Shown: positions 8,928 through 18,766, counted from the first letter of the stretch. The stretch is DNA of 52,568 nucleotides from an uncultured Clostridia bacterium (GCA_944383275.1 CALWOV010000006.1:1-52568), one strand, 5' to 3'. Notes: a model not told the origin generated them from the letters alone. Made by a program: numbers and translations.

Positions 8928-10364
8928 TTAATATTGTTTACCAAACAACATAACTTTATTTGCTTTTTTGCCACAACCAACACAAACACCTTCACTTTCT
9001 TTTTCATCAAAAGGTGAAACTCGTGTTGTTGCTGTTGTTAGTTCTTTTATATGCTCTTCACACTCAACGCAACCACAGAAATGACCTTTAGCAAAATTTC
9101 CAGTGTCAACTGCTTCTTTTAATTCTTCAATATTCTTTACTTCTTTAATGTGTTGTTTTCTAAAATCATCTGCTTGTTTATACATATTGTTGTGTATAGA
9201 TTGCAAAAGTTCTGGAATATATTTTTCCAATTCTTTGTTACTTACAGTTTCTTTTTCAAAATTATCTCTTCTAAACACTTGAACAACATTGTTTTCAATA
9301 TCTCTTGGGCCAATCTCTAATCTTACAGGAACACCTTTCATTTCCCACTCATTAAACTTCCAACCTGGGCTTTGTTCTGAACTATCAACTTTAACTTTGA
9401 TACCAATTTTTTCAAGCCTTTCTTTTATTGCGTAAGCATTATCTAAAACGCCTTCTTTTTGCATTGCAATTGGAACGATTATAACTTGAATAGGAGCAAT
9501 AAAAGGTGGAATTCTTAACCCACGATTATCACCGTGAACCATAATTAAAGCACCTATTAATCTTGTGGTAGTTCCCCAACTTGTTGTATAAACATATTTA
9601 TGGGTGCCGTCTTTATCTAAAAATTTAATGTCAAATGCTTTTGAAAAGTTTTGCCCTAAATAGTGTGAAGTTCCTGCCTGCAAACTTTTTCCATCTTGCA
9701 TCATTGCTTCTATACCGTATGTTCTAACAGCACCTGCAAATTTTTCTCTTTCACTTTTAACGCCTGCAAACATAGGTATCGCCAAATAATCACGCGCAAA
9801 ATCTTTATAAACATTAAGCATTTTTAAAGTTTCTTCTTCTGCTTCCTGTTCTGTTGCGTGTGCTGTATGACCTTCTTGCCATAAAAATTCAGAAGTTCTT
9901 AAAAAAGGTCTGGTTGTCTTTTCCCAACGCATAACATTAGCCCATTGATTTATTAAAACAGGTAAATCTCTCCAACTTTGTATCCATTTAGAATACATAT
10001 TTCCAAAAATTGTTTCTGAAGTTGGTCTTATAACCAATTTTTCTCCAAGCACTTCTTCCCCTACCTGAGTTACTGTTACAAGTTCTGGGGCAAAACCTTC
10101 TACATGTTCGGCTTCTTTTTCAAAAAATTTCATTGGTATTAATAAAGGGAAATAAGCATTAACATGACCTGTTTCTTTAAATTTTGTATCTAATGCTTTT
10201 TGTATATTTTCCCAAACTGCATATCCATAGGGGCGAATTACCATTGTTCCTTTAACAGGACCATAGTCTGCCATTTCTGTTTTAAGCACAACATCGGTAT
10301 ACCATTGTGCAAAATCAGTTTTTATATCGGCAATTTCTTTTGTAAACGTTTTTTCTTTTTCCAT
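8928..10364 (-). CDS. proS: Prolyl-tRNA synthetase, archaeal/eukaryotic-type (ProS3)
   Basis: Charges tRNA-Pro in the cytoplasm. The 478-residue length without an internal editing insertion marks the archaeal-type class IIa enzyme. RPTSETIFG (113-121) and the motif 2 region with RTSEFLWQEGH (156-166) are intact. Near the C-terminus a Cys pair set (CGCVEC, then CVGCG) forms a probable zinc site, and the chain ends in a Tyr, as is characteristic of this type. The start has GGAG 5-6 bases upstream. It shares the bidirectional repeat terminator with the convergent MBG gene. Confidence 0.95.
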   Translation of the reverse strand: MEKEKTFTKEIADIKTDFAQWYTDVVLKTEMADYGPVKGTMVIRPYGYAVWENIQKALDTKFKETGHVNAYFPLLIPMKFFEKEAEHVEGFAPELVTVTQVGEEVLGEKLVIRPTSETIFGNMYSKWIQSWRDLPVLINQWANVMRWEKTTRPFLRTSEFLWQEGHTAHATEQEAEEETLKMLNVYKDFARDYLAIPMFAGVKSEREKFAGAVRTYGIEAMMQDGKSLQAGTSHYLGQNFSKAFDIKFLDKDGTHKYVYTTSWGTTTRLIGALIMVHGDNRGLRIPPFIAPIQVIIVPIAMQKEGVLDNAYAIKERLEKIGIKVKVDSSEQSPGWKFNEWEMKGVPVRLEIGPRDIENNVVQVFRRDNFEKETVSNKELEKYIPELLQSIHNNMYKQADDFRKQHIKEVKNIEELKEAVDTGNFAKGHFCGCVECEEHIKELTTATTRVSPFDEKESEGVCVGCGKKANKVMLFGKQY

Positions 10365-10570
10365 TTTTCGCTCCTTAATATGCTTTTATATTTATTATAG
10401 TTTTTAAAACTTTATAAAGTGTAAAGTTTACAAAATATTAAACATTAATCATTTGTTCATTTTATATGCAAACTTTATTTCACTAAAATATAATTTTTCA
10501 AAAATATAAAGTTTAAATAAAGTTTAATACAAAACAAGCATAAAGTCAATAAAAATTTTATCTTATAAAA

Positions 10571-10596
10571 AAATAAAAAGCAAATGCTTTTTATTT
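10571..10596 (-). terminator. Intrinsic terminator overlapping a stop codon
   Basis: A perfect 11-base stem, AAATAAAAAGC (10571-10581) with GCTTTTTATTT (10586-10596), and a 4-base loop. It serves the phosphodiesterase gene, whose stop codon lies inside the stem. Confidence 0.8.
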
Positions 10597-11748
10597 TTCT
10601 GTTTTATACATTATAAGTGGAAGAATCATTTCTTCTTCTGTAAGACCACCGTGTCCACCAAAAGGTTGAGTTGTTGCAAGTTTATATAAAGTTGTATAAA
10701 CCAAATTTGTATTATCAATGCTTATTAGCCAATAATCACCAATAAAATCATCTATCTTATTATGTGGTTTACCAAAACCAAATAGATTCATTTCTAAAAC
10801 TTGTTTTTTCGAGTATAATAAAAATTTATTTTTAAAATATTTTTTTATAAGTTTTTCAAATTCTTTATGCTTTTCTGGTTTTACAAAGAAATTCATAGAC
10901 CTTGTCCCACCTGTTGGTGGCATTAATAATGTGTTTACTATGTCGGGATATTCTGCAATATCTATAACATCATTTACTTCTGTTTGACCGTGGTCGGCTG
11001 AAATTATAAAAAGGGTATCTTTACAATTATTAACAAGCACACTTATCTCTGCATCTATATCTAAAAGCTCATCAACTGCTTGTTTACTATATGGCCCGAA
11101 CTTGTGCATAAAAGTATCAGGATTAGGGTGATATGCATAAATCACCTTTTTTTCATCTGTAGAACATAAAGTTTTAATAAGTTGGCACATTTCAGAAAAA
11201 TTTTCATATATAAGTTGCGAAATCCCATACATATCACGAGATTCTGAAGTGCAGATTGAATATGCTCTGACTTCTCCATTTTGCTTTTCTTCTATTCTAG
11301 ATAAAATATTATTATACGGCATAATTGTTTGTGCAACATGCTGTTGAACAACTGGTTTTTTGGAATATGCATTTGTATTAAGATATAAGTTTATTGCTTC
11401 GCCAATTTCTTTGAAATATAAAAAGAAACATAGCCAGCCGTGCTCGATAGGATAAAGCCCTGTTTTAAAACTCATTGTTCCTGCCGTTGTAACGCTTGGA
11501 AAAACTGAAGATATATCTGAAGCCACATTAGAACGCAAAAAAGACGAACTGGGCAAGTTTCGTTGTAAAATATTCTTACCCATTCCGTCTAAAAGAATTA
11601 TAACTATATTTTTAGGATTATTTTTAAGTTGTGCATCAACGAGTTCATTAGTTTTATGACCTAAATCAACGCCATATTTTTTTGCTATTGAACTTAAAAC
11701 ATTTACACAACAGTTTTCATAATCTGGAAAAATTGGTTTATAAGTCAT
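10591..11748 (-). CDS. Alkaline-phosphatase-superfamily phosphodiesterase/nucleotide pyrophosphatase
   Basis: The metal-binding pattern of the type I phosphodiesterase (NPP-like) family is visible. Asp54 lies in ILLDGMG, the nucleophile Thr87/88 in FPSVTTAG, Asp211 and His215 in PDTFMHKFG, Asp252-His253 in SADHGQTE, and a C-terminal His in GGHGG. There is no signal peptide, so it is probably cytosolic. The substrate cannot be deduced. It overlaps the upstream GGCT-like gene by 11 bases, which suggests translational coupling. Confidence 0.85.
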   Translation of the reverse strand: MTYKPIFPDYENCCVNVLSSIAKKYGVDLGHKTNELVDAQLKNNPKNIVIILLDGMGKNILQRNLPSSSFLRSNVASDISSVFPSVTTAGTMSFKTGLYPIEHGWLCFFLYFKEIGEAINLYLNTNAYSKKPVVQQHVAQTIMPYNNILSRIEEKQNGEVRAYSICTSESRDMYGISQLIYENFSEMCQLIKTLCSTDEKKVIYAYHPNPDTFMHKFGPYSKQAVDELLDIDAEISVLVNNCKDTLFIISADHGQTEVNDVIDIAEYPDIVNTLLMPPTGGTRSMNFFVKPEKHKEFEKLIKKYFKNKFLLYSKKQVLEMNLFGFGKPHNKIDDFIGDYWLISIDNTNLVYTTLYKLATTQPFGGHGGLTEEEMILPLIMYKTEK

Positions 11749-12208
11749 TTTTCTTTTCTTCTACTTCTTTTAATGCGTTGTCTATATAAACAGGGTCCAT
11801 ATCTGCTTCCCAATAGGCTGCTCTTAAAGCATTAAGGTAAGCATCGCTTGGAATGCCCCCTTCCAACTTTTTCTTTAGCACATAGATATAACCTTTAATT
11901 TTTTGCCCATTTAAAATTGCAACAACTTTTTTCTTTGCATAATTATATGGAAATTTTTCATAGTTATCTATTGTAAATCTACCTTCTGGCTCTAATTCAT
12001 AAACAGCAATAGGGAGTTCTGCGCCCCGTTTTTTAACTAAATTTGCTATTGCGTGTTTTCTGAAACCTTGAAATTTAAGTTCATAATTTAAAAGTGTTCC
12101 ATACCCTAAAAGCACAGCATTAGGACAATGACTTAACATTTGTTCTTGCGAAATGTTTGTTCCATAAGCAAACATAGTTATTTTGTTTGGTTTATCTTTT
12201 TCTGGCAT
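11738..12208 (-). CDS. Gamma-glutamylcyclotransferase/AIG2-like protein
   Basis: The 156-residue protein begins its fold with FAYGTNIS, matching the YGxN substrate loop of the GGCT/AIG2 superfamily, and continues with the usual small beta-barrel pattern (VYELEPEG, DNYEKFPYNY, VKGYIYV-like strands). Family members cleave gamma-glutamyl amides or amines; the actual substrate is unknown. A GGAG precedes the ATG. It forms a two-gene unit with the overlapping phosphodiesterase-family gene. Confidence 0.8.
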   Translation of the reverse strand: MPEKDKPNKITMFAYGTNISQEQMLSHCPNAVLLGYGTLLNYELKFQGFRKHAIANLVKKRGAELPIAVYELEPEGRFTIDNYEKFPYNYAKKKVVAILNGQKIKGYIYVLKKKLEGGIPSDAYLNALRAAYWEADMDPVYIDNALKEVEEKKNDL

Positions 12209-12240
12209 ACAAACTCCTTTTCAAAAGTTATGCTATTTTA

Positions 12241-12948
12241 TTAAAAAAAGTAAAGTGAACTTGCGATTAAGATAATTGCAGCATAGTAAAGTGCATAAAC
12301 TACATAGTAAAGTTTACGGTTTTCTGGTTGTCTGAAGTAAACATTTGAAAGAACAAGGTCTGATGCGAAGAATGAAAGGAAACCAGCAAAAAGCAAAATT
12401 GCATAAACAGCCCAACCTGAAACAATACAAAGAGCAAAACTTGCACCTACTGACATAGCCAAGAAGAATGCATATGCAATAGCAGGACCTTTACATTTTC
12501 CATATTCAAGTTTAAGTGGTTTTGCAAGTAACCAAACGCAAAGTGCAACAACGATACCAAATACCATAGGCATTAAAATTCCTAATGCACTGTGACCTAT
12601 AAGCATAAACATTGCAACACTGAATGCAATTTGTGCACAACCAAACGCACTCATACCAGATTGAATTATGTTTTCTTTTCTTTCTGGGTCTGAAAGACCA
12701 AATTCGTGTAATGCCAAAGCAATATCACCAAGCATACAGAACACAAGACCAATAACAATAATAATACCTTCGGCACGAGTAAGCATTCCTGTAAATCCAC
12801 CAACCAAAGCCAATGCGATAACAGCAACAGTAGCAACACCTTTAAGCATAAAACCTGTTATTGGCATTTTGTTTGTATGAATTGCAGTAAAGAAACCAGC
12901 AAAAATAATTGCGATTGCAAAAATTGCCCAAAAAATTGGAATATCCAT
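12241..12948 (-). CDS. YhhN (TMEM86-like) family membrane protein
   Basis: The 235-residue protein is hydrophobic with about seven or eight transmembrane segments. Patterns GLVFCMLGDIALAL, the SAFGCAQIAFSV segment and FASDLVLS match the YhhN family, whose animal members are lysoplasmalogenases; bacterial function is less certain. The RBS is unusually strong (GGGGGGAGG, 5 bases before ATG). Its own sigma-A promoter is present. Base composition is somewhat richer in Ala/Gly codons than its neighbours. Confidence 0.75.
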   Translation of the reverse strand: MDIPIFWAIFAIAIIFAGFFTAIHTNKMPITGFMLKGVATVAVIALALVGGFTGMLTRAEGIIIVIGLVFCMLGDIALALHEFGLSDPERKENIIQSGMSAFGCAQIAFSVAMFMLIGHSALGILMPMVFGIVVALCVWLLAKPLKLEYGKCKGPAIAYAFFLAMSVGASFALCIVSGWAVYAILLFAGFLSFFASDLVLSNVYFRQPENRKLYYVVYALYYAAIILIASSLYFF

Positions 12949-12978
12949 AAAAACCTCCCCCCATTTGTATATATTTTA

Positions 12979-13008
12979 ATTATAGTTTTTATTTATAAAA
13001 AAGTCCAA
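12979..13008 (-). promoter_or_regulatory. Sigma-A-type promoter of the YhhN gene
   Basis: Minus strand: TTGGAC (13003-13008), 18-base spacer, TATAAT (12979-12984), about 30 bases before the start codon. Confidence 0.6.
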
Positions 13009-13108
13009 CAAATAAACAAAATTTTTCATATTTTATATAACTTTACTATTATTTCCATAAAATGAAGTTTAAAAACAAAAAGCAATTTTAAAACTTTCAT
13101 AAATTTAC

Positions 13109-15376
13109 TTAAACTATGTTATTTTTAATTATATTTTCTAATTCTTGTTTTGTTAAATAATTCAATTCAAAATAACCGTTACTACTATTTGTATTTTCAT
13201 TTCTATAAATTTTATCGCTTAATAAAGCAAAATAGCATTGACTTATTTTATATCTTTTAATTTTATATTCATTACCTTGCAAATTATAATAACTTAAATT
13301 TTGAAATTTACAATTATTACAAGTATTTTTAAAGACTGTTTTAATTGGACAATGGCAAAAAAACATTAAGGTAGTTCTTCCTAAAACGGGCATATACTCA
13401 ACATAATTTTGAAGTTCGAATTTATCTTGACCTTTTGAATAGGCAATTTCTTTTGAACCTATAACTTGTTTTATGCCAAGTTCTTTTAAATAATTGCAAG
13501 CAATATAATTAAATACATTAAGCCCAAGACCTGCAATTACAAAATGAGATTTGCAATACTTTAATGCATAAATATTATTTGCTATTAAAACTAAATTTTT
13601 AAATTTCTCTACTATTTCATCTAAAATTTTTATATCATTATAATTTGCTATTACCGGAAGATATAAACCAATTTTATTACTCTTATTTTTAAAGTTATTA
13701 ACAAAATTTTCAACAACATTTATATTATAATTTTGTGGATTTAAAACTATTATTTTGTTTTTTAAATCTAATTTTTTATTGTTAAAATTGAAATTTTCAT
13801 CTACTATAATTATATCAGTATTAGGTTTGATTGCTAAATTTTTAGCAAAATTTATTGAATTTTTGGTGGTTTTTATATGTTTTTCGTTATTTTTTATTAT
13901 TTCTTCTGATAATTTTTGAACAGCAAGTCTTCGAGTTTCGTTTAATACTGATTTTGGTAAAAACACATTTTCAGTATTAACATCTATTTTTGAAATAGAA
14001 AAATTTGTATCGTTTAACTTTGAAAACTGTGATATAAAATCTTGCGTGGTAAGTGGTGCGTTTTGCGCTTGTTGACAAATACTTGTTGATTGAACCTTAA
14101 CTGAAATTTTATTATATTCAAACTCTACACTTAATGGTTGATTTACTTTTGCATCTATTTTGATATTTATTAAAAGTTTTCGTTGTTTATTTAGTAAATT
14201 GTTTTCTGCTTCACTATCAAGTGTTAAAAACACTTTATTATTTTTAGCAATTTTTGCTGTGCTATATATTTGATATTTATTATTCGTGGCAAATTCAACA
14301 TTACCAACACCAACACTTGCAACTTCATTATCATCTGCATCTAAGAACTTTAATCCATCGCCTGTTTTTATTTTATGAGAACTTGATATAGTAATTTTGT
14401 AAAGCATACCTGAATTTATTTTTTTAAAGTTTTCTACTTTTTCCACGCAACCGATTTCCACACCCAAGTGATTTTGAACCTTTGTATAAATGATATCATC
14501 AGGAACGCCAGCATTTAAGTAAGCACTTTTATTAAAATCTCCCCTGCTAAATGCCTTTTTCAAACTTAAAACGCTATCACTATAATTCATTGTTTTATTT
14601 AAATTATCTACTGCATTTCTATATTGAAAAACGCTTTGAGCAACATACCCTGCTCGTCTTAATCTTCCTTCAATTTTTAAACTATCTACGCCTGATTGTT
14701 TTAGCAGTTTTAAATTCTCAATTAAACATAAATCACGCGCCGAAAGCAAATAGCCACTTGCAATTTGTTTGTCATCAATTTTAGCAACATAAGGCAAACG
14801 ACAAAGTTGCAAACATTGCCCCCTATTTCCACTTTTTGCATGTTCTAAAGCACTAAAATAGCAATTACCACTGAATGCAACACATAACGCACCTTGCACA
14901 AAATATTCAATTTCTAAACCTGTTTGTTCCTTTATAAGTTTAATATCTTCAAGTTTTGTTTCACGCGAAAGAACAACACGCTTAAAGCCCATTTGCTTTG
15001 CAATTTTTGCTCCATCTAAATTATGTATTCCCATTTGAGTGCTTGCGTGAATTTCAACATCAAACTTTTCTTTTAAAATTTTAGCAACTCCAAAATCTTG
15101 AACAATATATGCATCAAATTTTGCTTCAACGCATTTAGTTATAAATAACATAAATTTTTCTATTTCTTGATTTCTAAGTAATGTGTTTACGGTTAGATAA
15201 ACTTTAACACCAAATAGATGTGCTAATTTAATATATTCTCGTATATTATCAGTTGTAAAAAAGGTGCTTTTACTTCTTGCGTTAAAATCACCTAAACCTA
15301 AATATATTGCATCGGCACCATTATTAATGGCTGCCATAAAACTTTGCTGGTCGCCAGCAGGCGCTAAAATTTCCAT
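13109..15376 (-). CDS. U32-family peptidase-like protein (RlhA/YdcP-type)
   Basis: The opening MEILAPAGDQ, the SGNRGQCLQLCRLPY segment and DSLKIEGRLR are hallmarks of the U32 family. This Cys-containing subtype includes RlhA/YdcP, which hydroxylates 23S rRNA C2501; other members are called collagenase-like proteases. The 755-residue length fits the long clostridial form with a C-terminal extension. That extension carries a further Cys cluster (CHCPIKT, CNNC), consistent with an Fe-S or metal site. It is last in the rlmN operon, next to another 23S rRNA modification gene, which favours an RNA-modification role. Its ATG overlaps the preceding stop by one base. Confidence 0.88.
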   Translation of the reverse strand: MEILAPAGDQQSFMAAINNGADAIYLGLGDFNARSKSTFFTTDNIREYIKLAHLFGVKVYLTVNTLLRNQEIEKFMLFITKCVEAKFDAYIVQDFGVAKILKEKFDVEIHASTQMGIHNLDGAKIAKQMGFKRVVLSRETKLEDIKLIKEQTGLEIEYFVQGALCVAFSGNCYFSALEHAKSGNRGQCLQLCRLPYVAKIDDKQIASGYLLSARDLCLIENLKLLKQSGVDSLKIEGRLRRAGYVAQSVFQYRNAVDNLNKTMNYSDSVLSLKKAFSRGDFNKSAYLNAGVPDDIIYTKVQNHLGVEIGCVEKVENFKKINSGMLYKITISSSHKIKTGDGLKFLDADDNEVASVGVGNVEFATNNKYQIYSTAKIAKNNKVFLTLDSEAENNLLNKQRKLLINIKIDAKVNQPLSVEFEYNKISVKVQSTSICQQAQNAPLTTQDFISQFSKLNDTNFSISKIDVNTENVFLPKSVLNETRRLAVQKLSEEIIKNNEKHIKTTKNSINFAKNLAIKPNTDIIIVDENFNFNNKKLDLKNKIIVLNPQNYNINVVENFVNNFKNKSNKIGLYLPVIANYNDIKILDEIVEKFKNLVLIANNIYALKYCKSHFVIAGLGLNVFNYIACNYLKELGIKQVIGSKEIAYSKGQDKFELQNYVEYMPVLGRTTLMFFCHCPIKTVFKNTCNNCKFQNLSYYNLQGNEYKIKRYKISQCYFALLSDKIYRNENTNSSNGYFELNYLTKQELENIIKNNIV

Positions 15377-15822
15377 TATTTTTTTCCTTTATCATCATCA
15401 ATTTTATTTTTATTTATAAAGTAAGCAAAAACTCTAAACCATATATAAGCAAGAATAACACAAACTATTGAAATGATATAGTAGCGAAAGAACATTAACA
15501 CAAGTGCTGTTATTACTAAAACAAAAATTCCAAATATGTTTAATTTACTTAAAAGTTGTTGTTTTAATGATGTTTTATTTTCATAATTTTCTGTTTTTGC
15601 AAAACTTTCTTTATTTTTTTCTGAATTTTTGTGATTTTTTAATGTTTTTTCTTCACTTTTTTGAATTTTTAAATTTTCATCTTCTATTTTATTATCAACT
15701 TTTTCTACTTCTTTACTTTTTAAAATTGGTTTATTAGCATTAGAATTTTGGTTTTCATTTTTAACATTGTTTTTATCTTCTTCAAGTTTTGTTGCATCAA
15801 ACAAAGGTTCTTTATCTGTCAT
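15376..15822 (-). CDS. Small membrane protein with charged N-terminal domain
   Basis: Not recognised. Residues 1-88 are disordered and rich in Lys, Glu and Asn. Two transmembrane segments follow (about 95-112 and 114-134), with a short Lys/Asp tail. The start overlaps the end of rlmN by 11 bases and the stop overlaps the U32 start by one base, so it is a true operon member. Its topology probably puts both ends in the cytosol. Confidence 0.8.
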   Translation of the reverse strand: MTDKEPLFDATKLEEDKNNVKNENQNSNANKPILKSKEVEKVDNKIEDENLKIQKSEEKTLKNHKNSEKNKESFAKTENYENKTSLKQQLLSKLNIFGIFVLVITALVLMFFRYYIISIVCVILAYIWFRVFAYFINKNKIDDDKGKK

Positions 15823-16858
15823 TTTCTTTTTCCTTTAAAATTTTATTTCTTAACTGACCACATGCGCCTTCAATATCTTCTCCCATTGTTCGCCTTACCG
15901 TTGCTGAAATGTTTTCATTAAGCAACCATTTACAAAATATAATAGCATCATTATGTGTAACAGTTTTTAAATTTCTTTCACTAACTTCGTTAAGTGGAAT
16001 TAAATTTACATGGCACTGAAAACCACGCAAAAGTTCTGCAAGTTGAGTTGCACATTGTTTTGTATCGTTTACACCTTTTATAAGAGCATATTCAAAAACA
16101 ACTCGCCTACCTGTTTTTTTAACATATCTTTTTGCTGCGCCTACCACTTGTTGAATAGAATATCTGTTTGCTATTGGCATTATTGTTTTTCTGATTTTAT
16201 CATTAGGAGCGTGAAGAGAAATTGTAAGAACCACAGGTAAATCGTATTTAATAAGTTCATCAATTTTTTCAACAATACCACAAGTTGATAAAGAGATGTT
16301 TCTTATTGATATATTTATTCCATCTTTATTGCTTACTAAATCTATAAACTTTACAACATTTTCAAAATTATCCAAAGGCTCGCCACTTCCCATTAAAACA
16401 ATATTGGTTACATATCTGTTTTTAATAGTTCCACCAAAATGTTTATTAACCACAAGCACTTGTCCCAAGATTTCTGCTGGACTTAAATTTCTAACTAATC
16501 CATTTAAAGTTGAAGCACAAAACTTACACCCCATTCTGCAACCAACCTGACAAGAAACACACAATGTGTTTCCATACTTATATTGCATTAAAACACCTTC
16601 AACCAAATTTCCATCGTAAAGTTCATATACCAATTTTTTTGTTCCATCTTTACTTTCCAAAATTGTATGAATTTTAATAGGGGTATCTTCAAATTTTTGT
16701 TTTAACTGTTCTTTTAAAGCATTTGGAATATTTGTCATTTCTTCTAAATTTTGACCTAAGTATAAATTATGATATATTTGCTTTGCACGGTATTTAGGTT
16801 GATTTAGATTTAGCAGTTCTTGCTCTAATTCTGACAGTGATAAATCTTGCAAAAACAT
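15812..16858 (-). CDS. rlmN: Dual-specificity RNA methyltransferase RlmN
   Basis: A radical-SAM enzyme making 2-methyladenosine in 23S rRNA (A2503) and some tRNAs. The Cys triad CxxxCxxC is at 107, 111 and 114 (GCRMGCKFC), and the catalytic C-terminal Cys333 lies in GACGQL. The 348-residue length is normal. AAGGAG precedes the ATG. It heads a three-gene operon with the small membrane protein and the U32 gene. Confidence 0.97.
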   Translation of the reverse strand: MFLQDLSLSELEQELLNLNQPKYRAKQIYHNLYLGQNLEEMTNIPNALKEQLKQKFEDTPIKIHTILESKDGTKKLVYELYDGNLVEGVLMQYKYGNTLCVSCQVGCRMGCKFCASTLNGLVRNLSPAEILGQVLVVNKHFGGTIKNRYVTNIVLMGSGEPLDNFENVVKFIDLVSNKDGINISIRNISLSTCGIVEKIDELIKYDLPVVLTISLHAPNDKIRKTIMPIANRYSIQQVVGAAKRYVKKTGRRVVFEYALIKGVNDTKQCATQLAELLRGFQCHVNLIPLNEVSERNLKTVTHNDAIIFCKWLLNENISATVRRTMGEDIEGACGQLRNKILKEKENDR

Positions 16859-16887
16859 AAAATTCTCCTTAAAAATAAACTTTATTA

Positions 16888-16916
16888 ATTATAACTAAAA
16901 CTTAAATAAAAATCAA
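16888..16916 (-). promoter_or_regulatory. Sigma-A-type promoter of the rlmN operon
   Basis: Minus strand: TTGATT (16911-16916), 17-base spacer, TATAAT (16888-16893), 30 bases upstream of rlmN. Confidence 0.75.
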
Positions 16917-16955
16917 GTTTGCTATAATATTTTTAACACGCGTGGTTATATATTC

Positions 16956-16984
16956 TTGACATAAAGTATATATAATGATATATT
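16956..16984 (+). promoter_or_regulatory. Sigma-A-type promoter of the nfeD-stomatin operon
   Basis: TTGACA (16956-16961), 17-base spacer, TATATT (16979-16984), about 30 bases before the first ATG. It is arranged back to back with the rlmN promoter. Confidence 0.75.
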
Positions 16985-17013
16985 AAATTAACTAATTATT
17001 AAAGGGAGGTAAA

Positions 17014-17505
17014 ATGGATTATTGGATTTGGATATGGCTTGCTGTTGTGGTTGCCACTATGATTATTGAATTTATATCAGTTGAAATGATTGCTGTTTGG
17101 TTTTCTGCAGGTGCTTTAGTTGCACTTATAACTTCATTGTTTATTCCATACTGGGCTCAGATTATAGTGTTTGTTGTGGTTTCACTTGTTTTGCTTTTAG
17201 CATTCAGAAAAATTGCACTAAAATATCTACTTGGAAAAGATAAGTTAAAAACTAATGTAGATGCACTGGTTGGCAAAGTTTATAAACTTTTAACACCAAT
17301 AGAAAACGAAAAAGCAGGAACAATAAAAATAAATGATATTGTTTGGACAGCCAAAACAGAAAAAGATGATGTTGTTTTAAAAGAAAACACTATGGTTGAA
17401 ATTGTTAATATTTCTGGAAATAAGGCAATAGTAAAAGAAGTTGAAAAACAACCTAAATCAAATGATAAACAACAAAACGAATTAAAAGATAATAAAAAGA
17501 AATAA
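17014..17505 (+). CDS. Short NfeD-family membrane protein
   Basis: Three closely spaced N-terminal transmembrane segments (about 5-22, 26-44 and 47-64) are followed by an OB-fold-like domain (about 75-145, containing GKVYKLLTP and GTIKINDIVWTAK). This matches the short NfeD1b form without the ClpP-class protease domain. NfeD proteins pair with SPFH proteins in membrane microdomains, and the next gene is exactly that, 27 bases away. GGGAGG lies before the ATG. The C-terminus is Lys/Gln/Asn-rich. Confidence 0.88.
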   Translation: MDYWIWIWLAVVVATMIIEFISVEMIAVWFSAGALVALITSLFIPYWAQIIVFVVVSLVLLLAFRKIALKYLLGKDKLKTNVDALVGKVYKLLTPIENEKAGTIKINDIVWTAKTEKDDVVLKENTMVEIVNISGNKAIVKEVEKQPKSNDKQQNELKDNKKK

Positions 17506-17532
17506 TAAATAAAACAATAAAGGAGAAGAAAA

Positions 17533-18456
17533 ATGTCAACAGGAGCAATTTTTGCAATAGTTTTTGGTGTTATTGGCGTGCTTGTGCTTATTATAGCAGT
17601 TGCATCAATAAGAATTGTTGCACAATCTACTGCTGTGATAGTTGAAAGGCTTGGAAAATATCACAGAACGATGGAAACAGGTTTTAGAATGATTGTGCCT
17701 TTTATAGACAGAACTAGCCCACCTATTAATCTTAAAGAAATTGTGGCAGATTTTAAACCTCAACCTGTAATTACAAAAGATAATGTTACGATGCAAATTG
17801 ACACAGTTGTTTATTTTCAAATAACTGACCCTAAACTTTACAGATATGGTGTTGAAAGACCTATGAGCGCTATTGAAAATCTTACAGCAACAACTTTGCG
17901 TAATATTGTTGGTGAATTGGAATTAGATGAAACTTTAACATCTCGTGATACAGTTAACTCGAAAATGCGTGTAATTCTTGATGAAGCAACTGATGCTTGG
18001 GGAATTAAAATTAATCGTGTAGAACTTAAAAACATTTTACCACCAAAAGATATTCAGGAAGCAATGGAAAAACAGATGCGTGCTGAAAGAGAACGAAGAG
18101 AGGCAATATTGCGTGCTGAAGGTGAAAAGAAAAGCAATATTTTAGTTGCAGAGGGCGAAAAGCAAGCAGAAATTTTACGCGCTGAAGCAAGAAAAATTGC
18201 ATTAATTACAGAAGCCGAAGGTGAAGCAGAAGCAATTAGAAAAATTGTTGAAAGTAAACCAGATGCAGCATATTTAACATTGCAAGGATACGAAGCGCTT
18301 AAAACTTTGGCCGATGGTGAAGCAACTAAAATTATAGTTCCAAGTGAAATACAAAACATAACAGGCTTACTAACTTCACTTGCAGAAACATTAAAAGACC
18401 CTAAAAATAAAACAAGTAATGATAAAACTAAAAAACAAAATATTGATAAAAAATAA
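17533..18456 (+). CDS. SPFH/Band 7 (stomatin-like) protein
   Basis: An N-terminal membrane segment (about 5-25) is followed by an SPFH domain (STAVIVERLGKYHRTMETG onward) and an Ala/Glu-rich coiled coil (about 180-235). The Lys-rich tail ends in KKQNIDKK. The 307-residue length matches the paraslipin/QmcA group. These proteins form membrane-associated ring assemblies and often act with NfeD; the operon here supports that pairing. AAGGAG precedes the ATG. Confidence 0.92.
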   Translation: MSTGAIFAIVFGVIGVLVLIIAVASIRIVAQSTAVIVERLGKYHRTMETGFRMIVPFIDRTSPPINLKEIVADFKPQPVITKDNVTMQIDTVVYFQITDPKLYRYGVERPMSAIENLTATTLRNIVGELELDETLTSRDTVNSKMRVILDEATDAWGIKINRVELKNILPPKDIQEAMEKQMRAERERREAILRAEGEKKSNILVAEGEKQAEILRAEARKIALITEAEGEAEAIRKIVESKPDAAYLTLQGYEALKTLADGEATKIIVPSEIQNITGLLTSLAETLKDPKNKTSNDKTKKQNIDKK

Positions 18457-18479
18457 AAAGCCATAGATATGGCTTTTTT
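18455..18479 (+). terminator. Intrinsic terminator of the nfeD-stomatin operon
   Basis: AAAAAGCCATA (18455-18465) pairs with TATGGCTTTTT (18468-18478), with a minimal loop and a T-tract. Confidence 0.8.
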
Positions 18480-18766
18480 GTTATTTAAAAACTTATAAAT
18501 TAATAAAATTAATAATTAAAATAAATATAATAATTTTTAAAAATTTATACAAAAATAAATCTTATAATAACTTTATTACAGGGTTTTATATTCAAAAATA
18601 AATATATAATTTAGTCAAGTATTTTTTAAACCAATACAAAAAAATAGTGATGTAATTATATTCTCACTATCTTTTTTTGCTAATTTCAAAGGCTATAAGC
18701 CTTAGTATAGTTTTTTAATTAACTAAACAACAATAAATATAATTTAATGATAAAACTAAAATATTA
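18457..18766. other. Convergent intergenic region, 310 bases
   Basis: It holds the stomatin terminator and copy 2 of the double-hairpin repeat. The rest (18480-18640 and 18720-18766) is A+T-rich with no supported ORF. Confidence 0.7.
18644..18716. repeat. Double-hairpin intergenic repeat, copy 2
   Basis: Hairpin 1 is ATAGTGA (18644-18650) with TCACTAT (18664-18670), followed by a T-run, the box TGCTAATTTCAAAGG (18678-18692), hairpin 2 (AAGGCT 18689-18694 with AGCCTT 18698-18703, or CTATA with TATAG) and TTTTTT (18711-18716). It lies between the convergent stomatin operon and dut. The hairpins differ in sequence from copy 1 but the box is kept at 12 of 15 bases. It can terminate dut transcription on the minus strand as well. 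Confidence 0.7.
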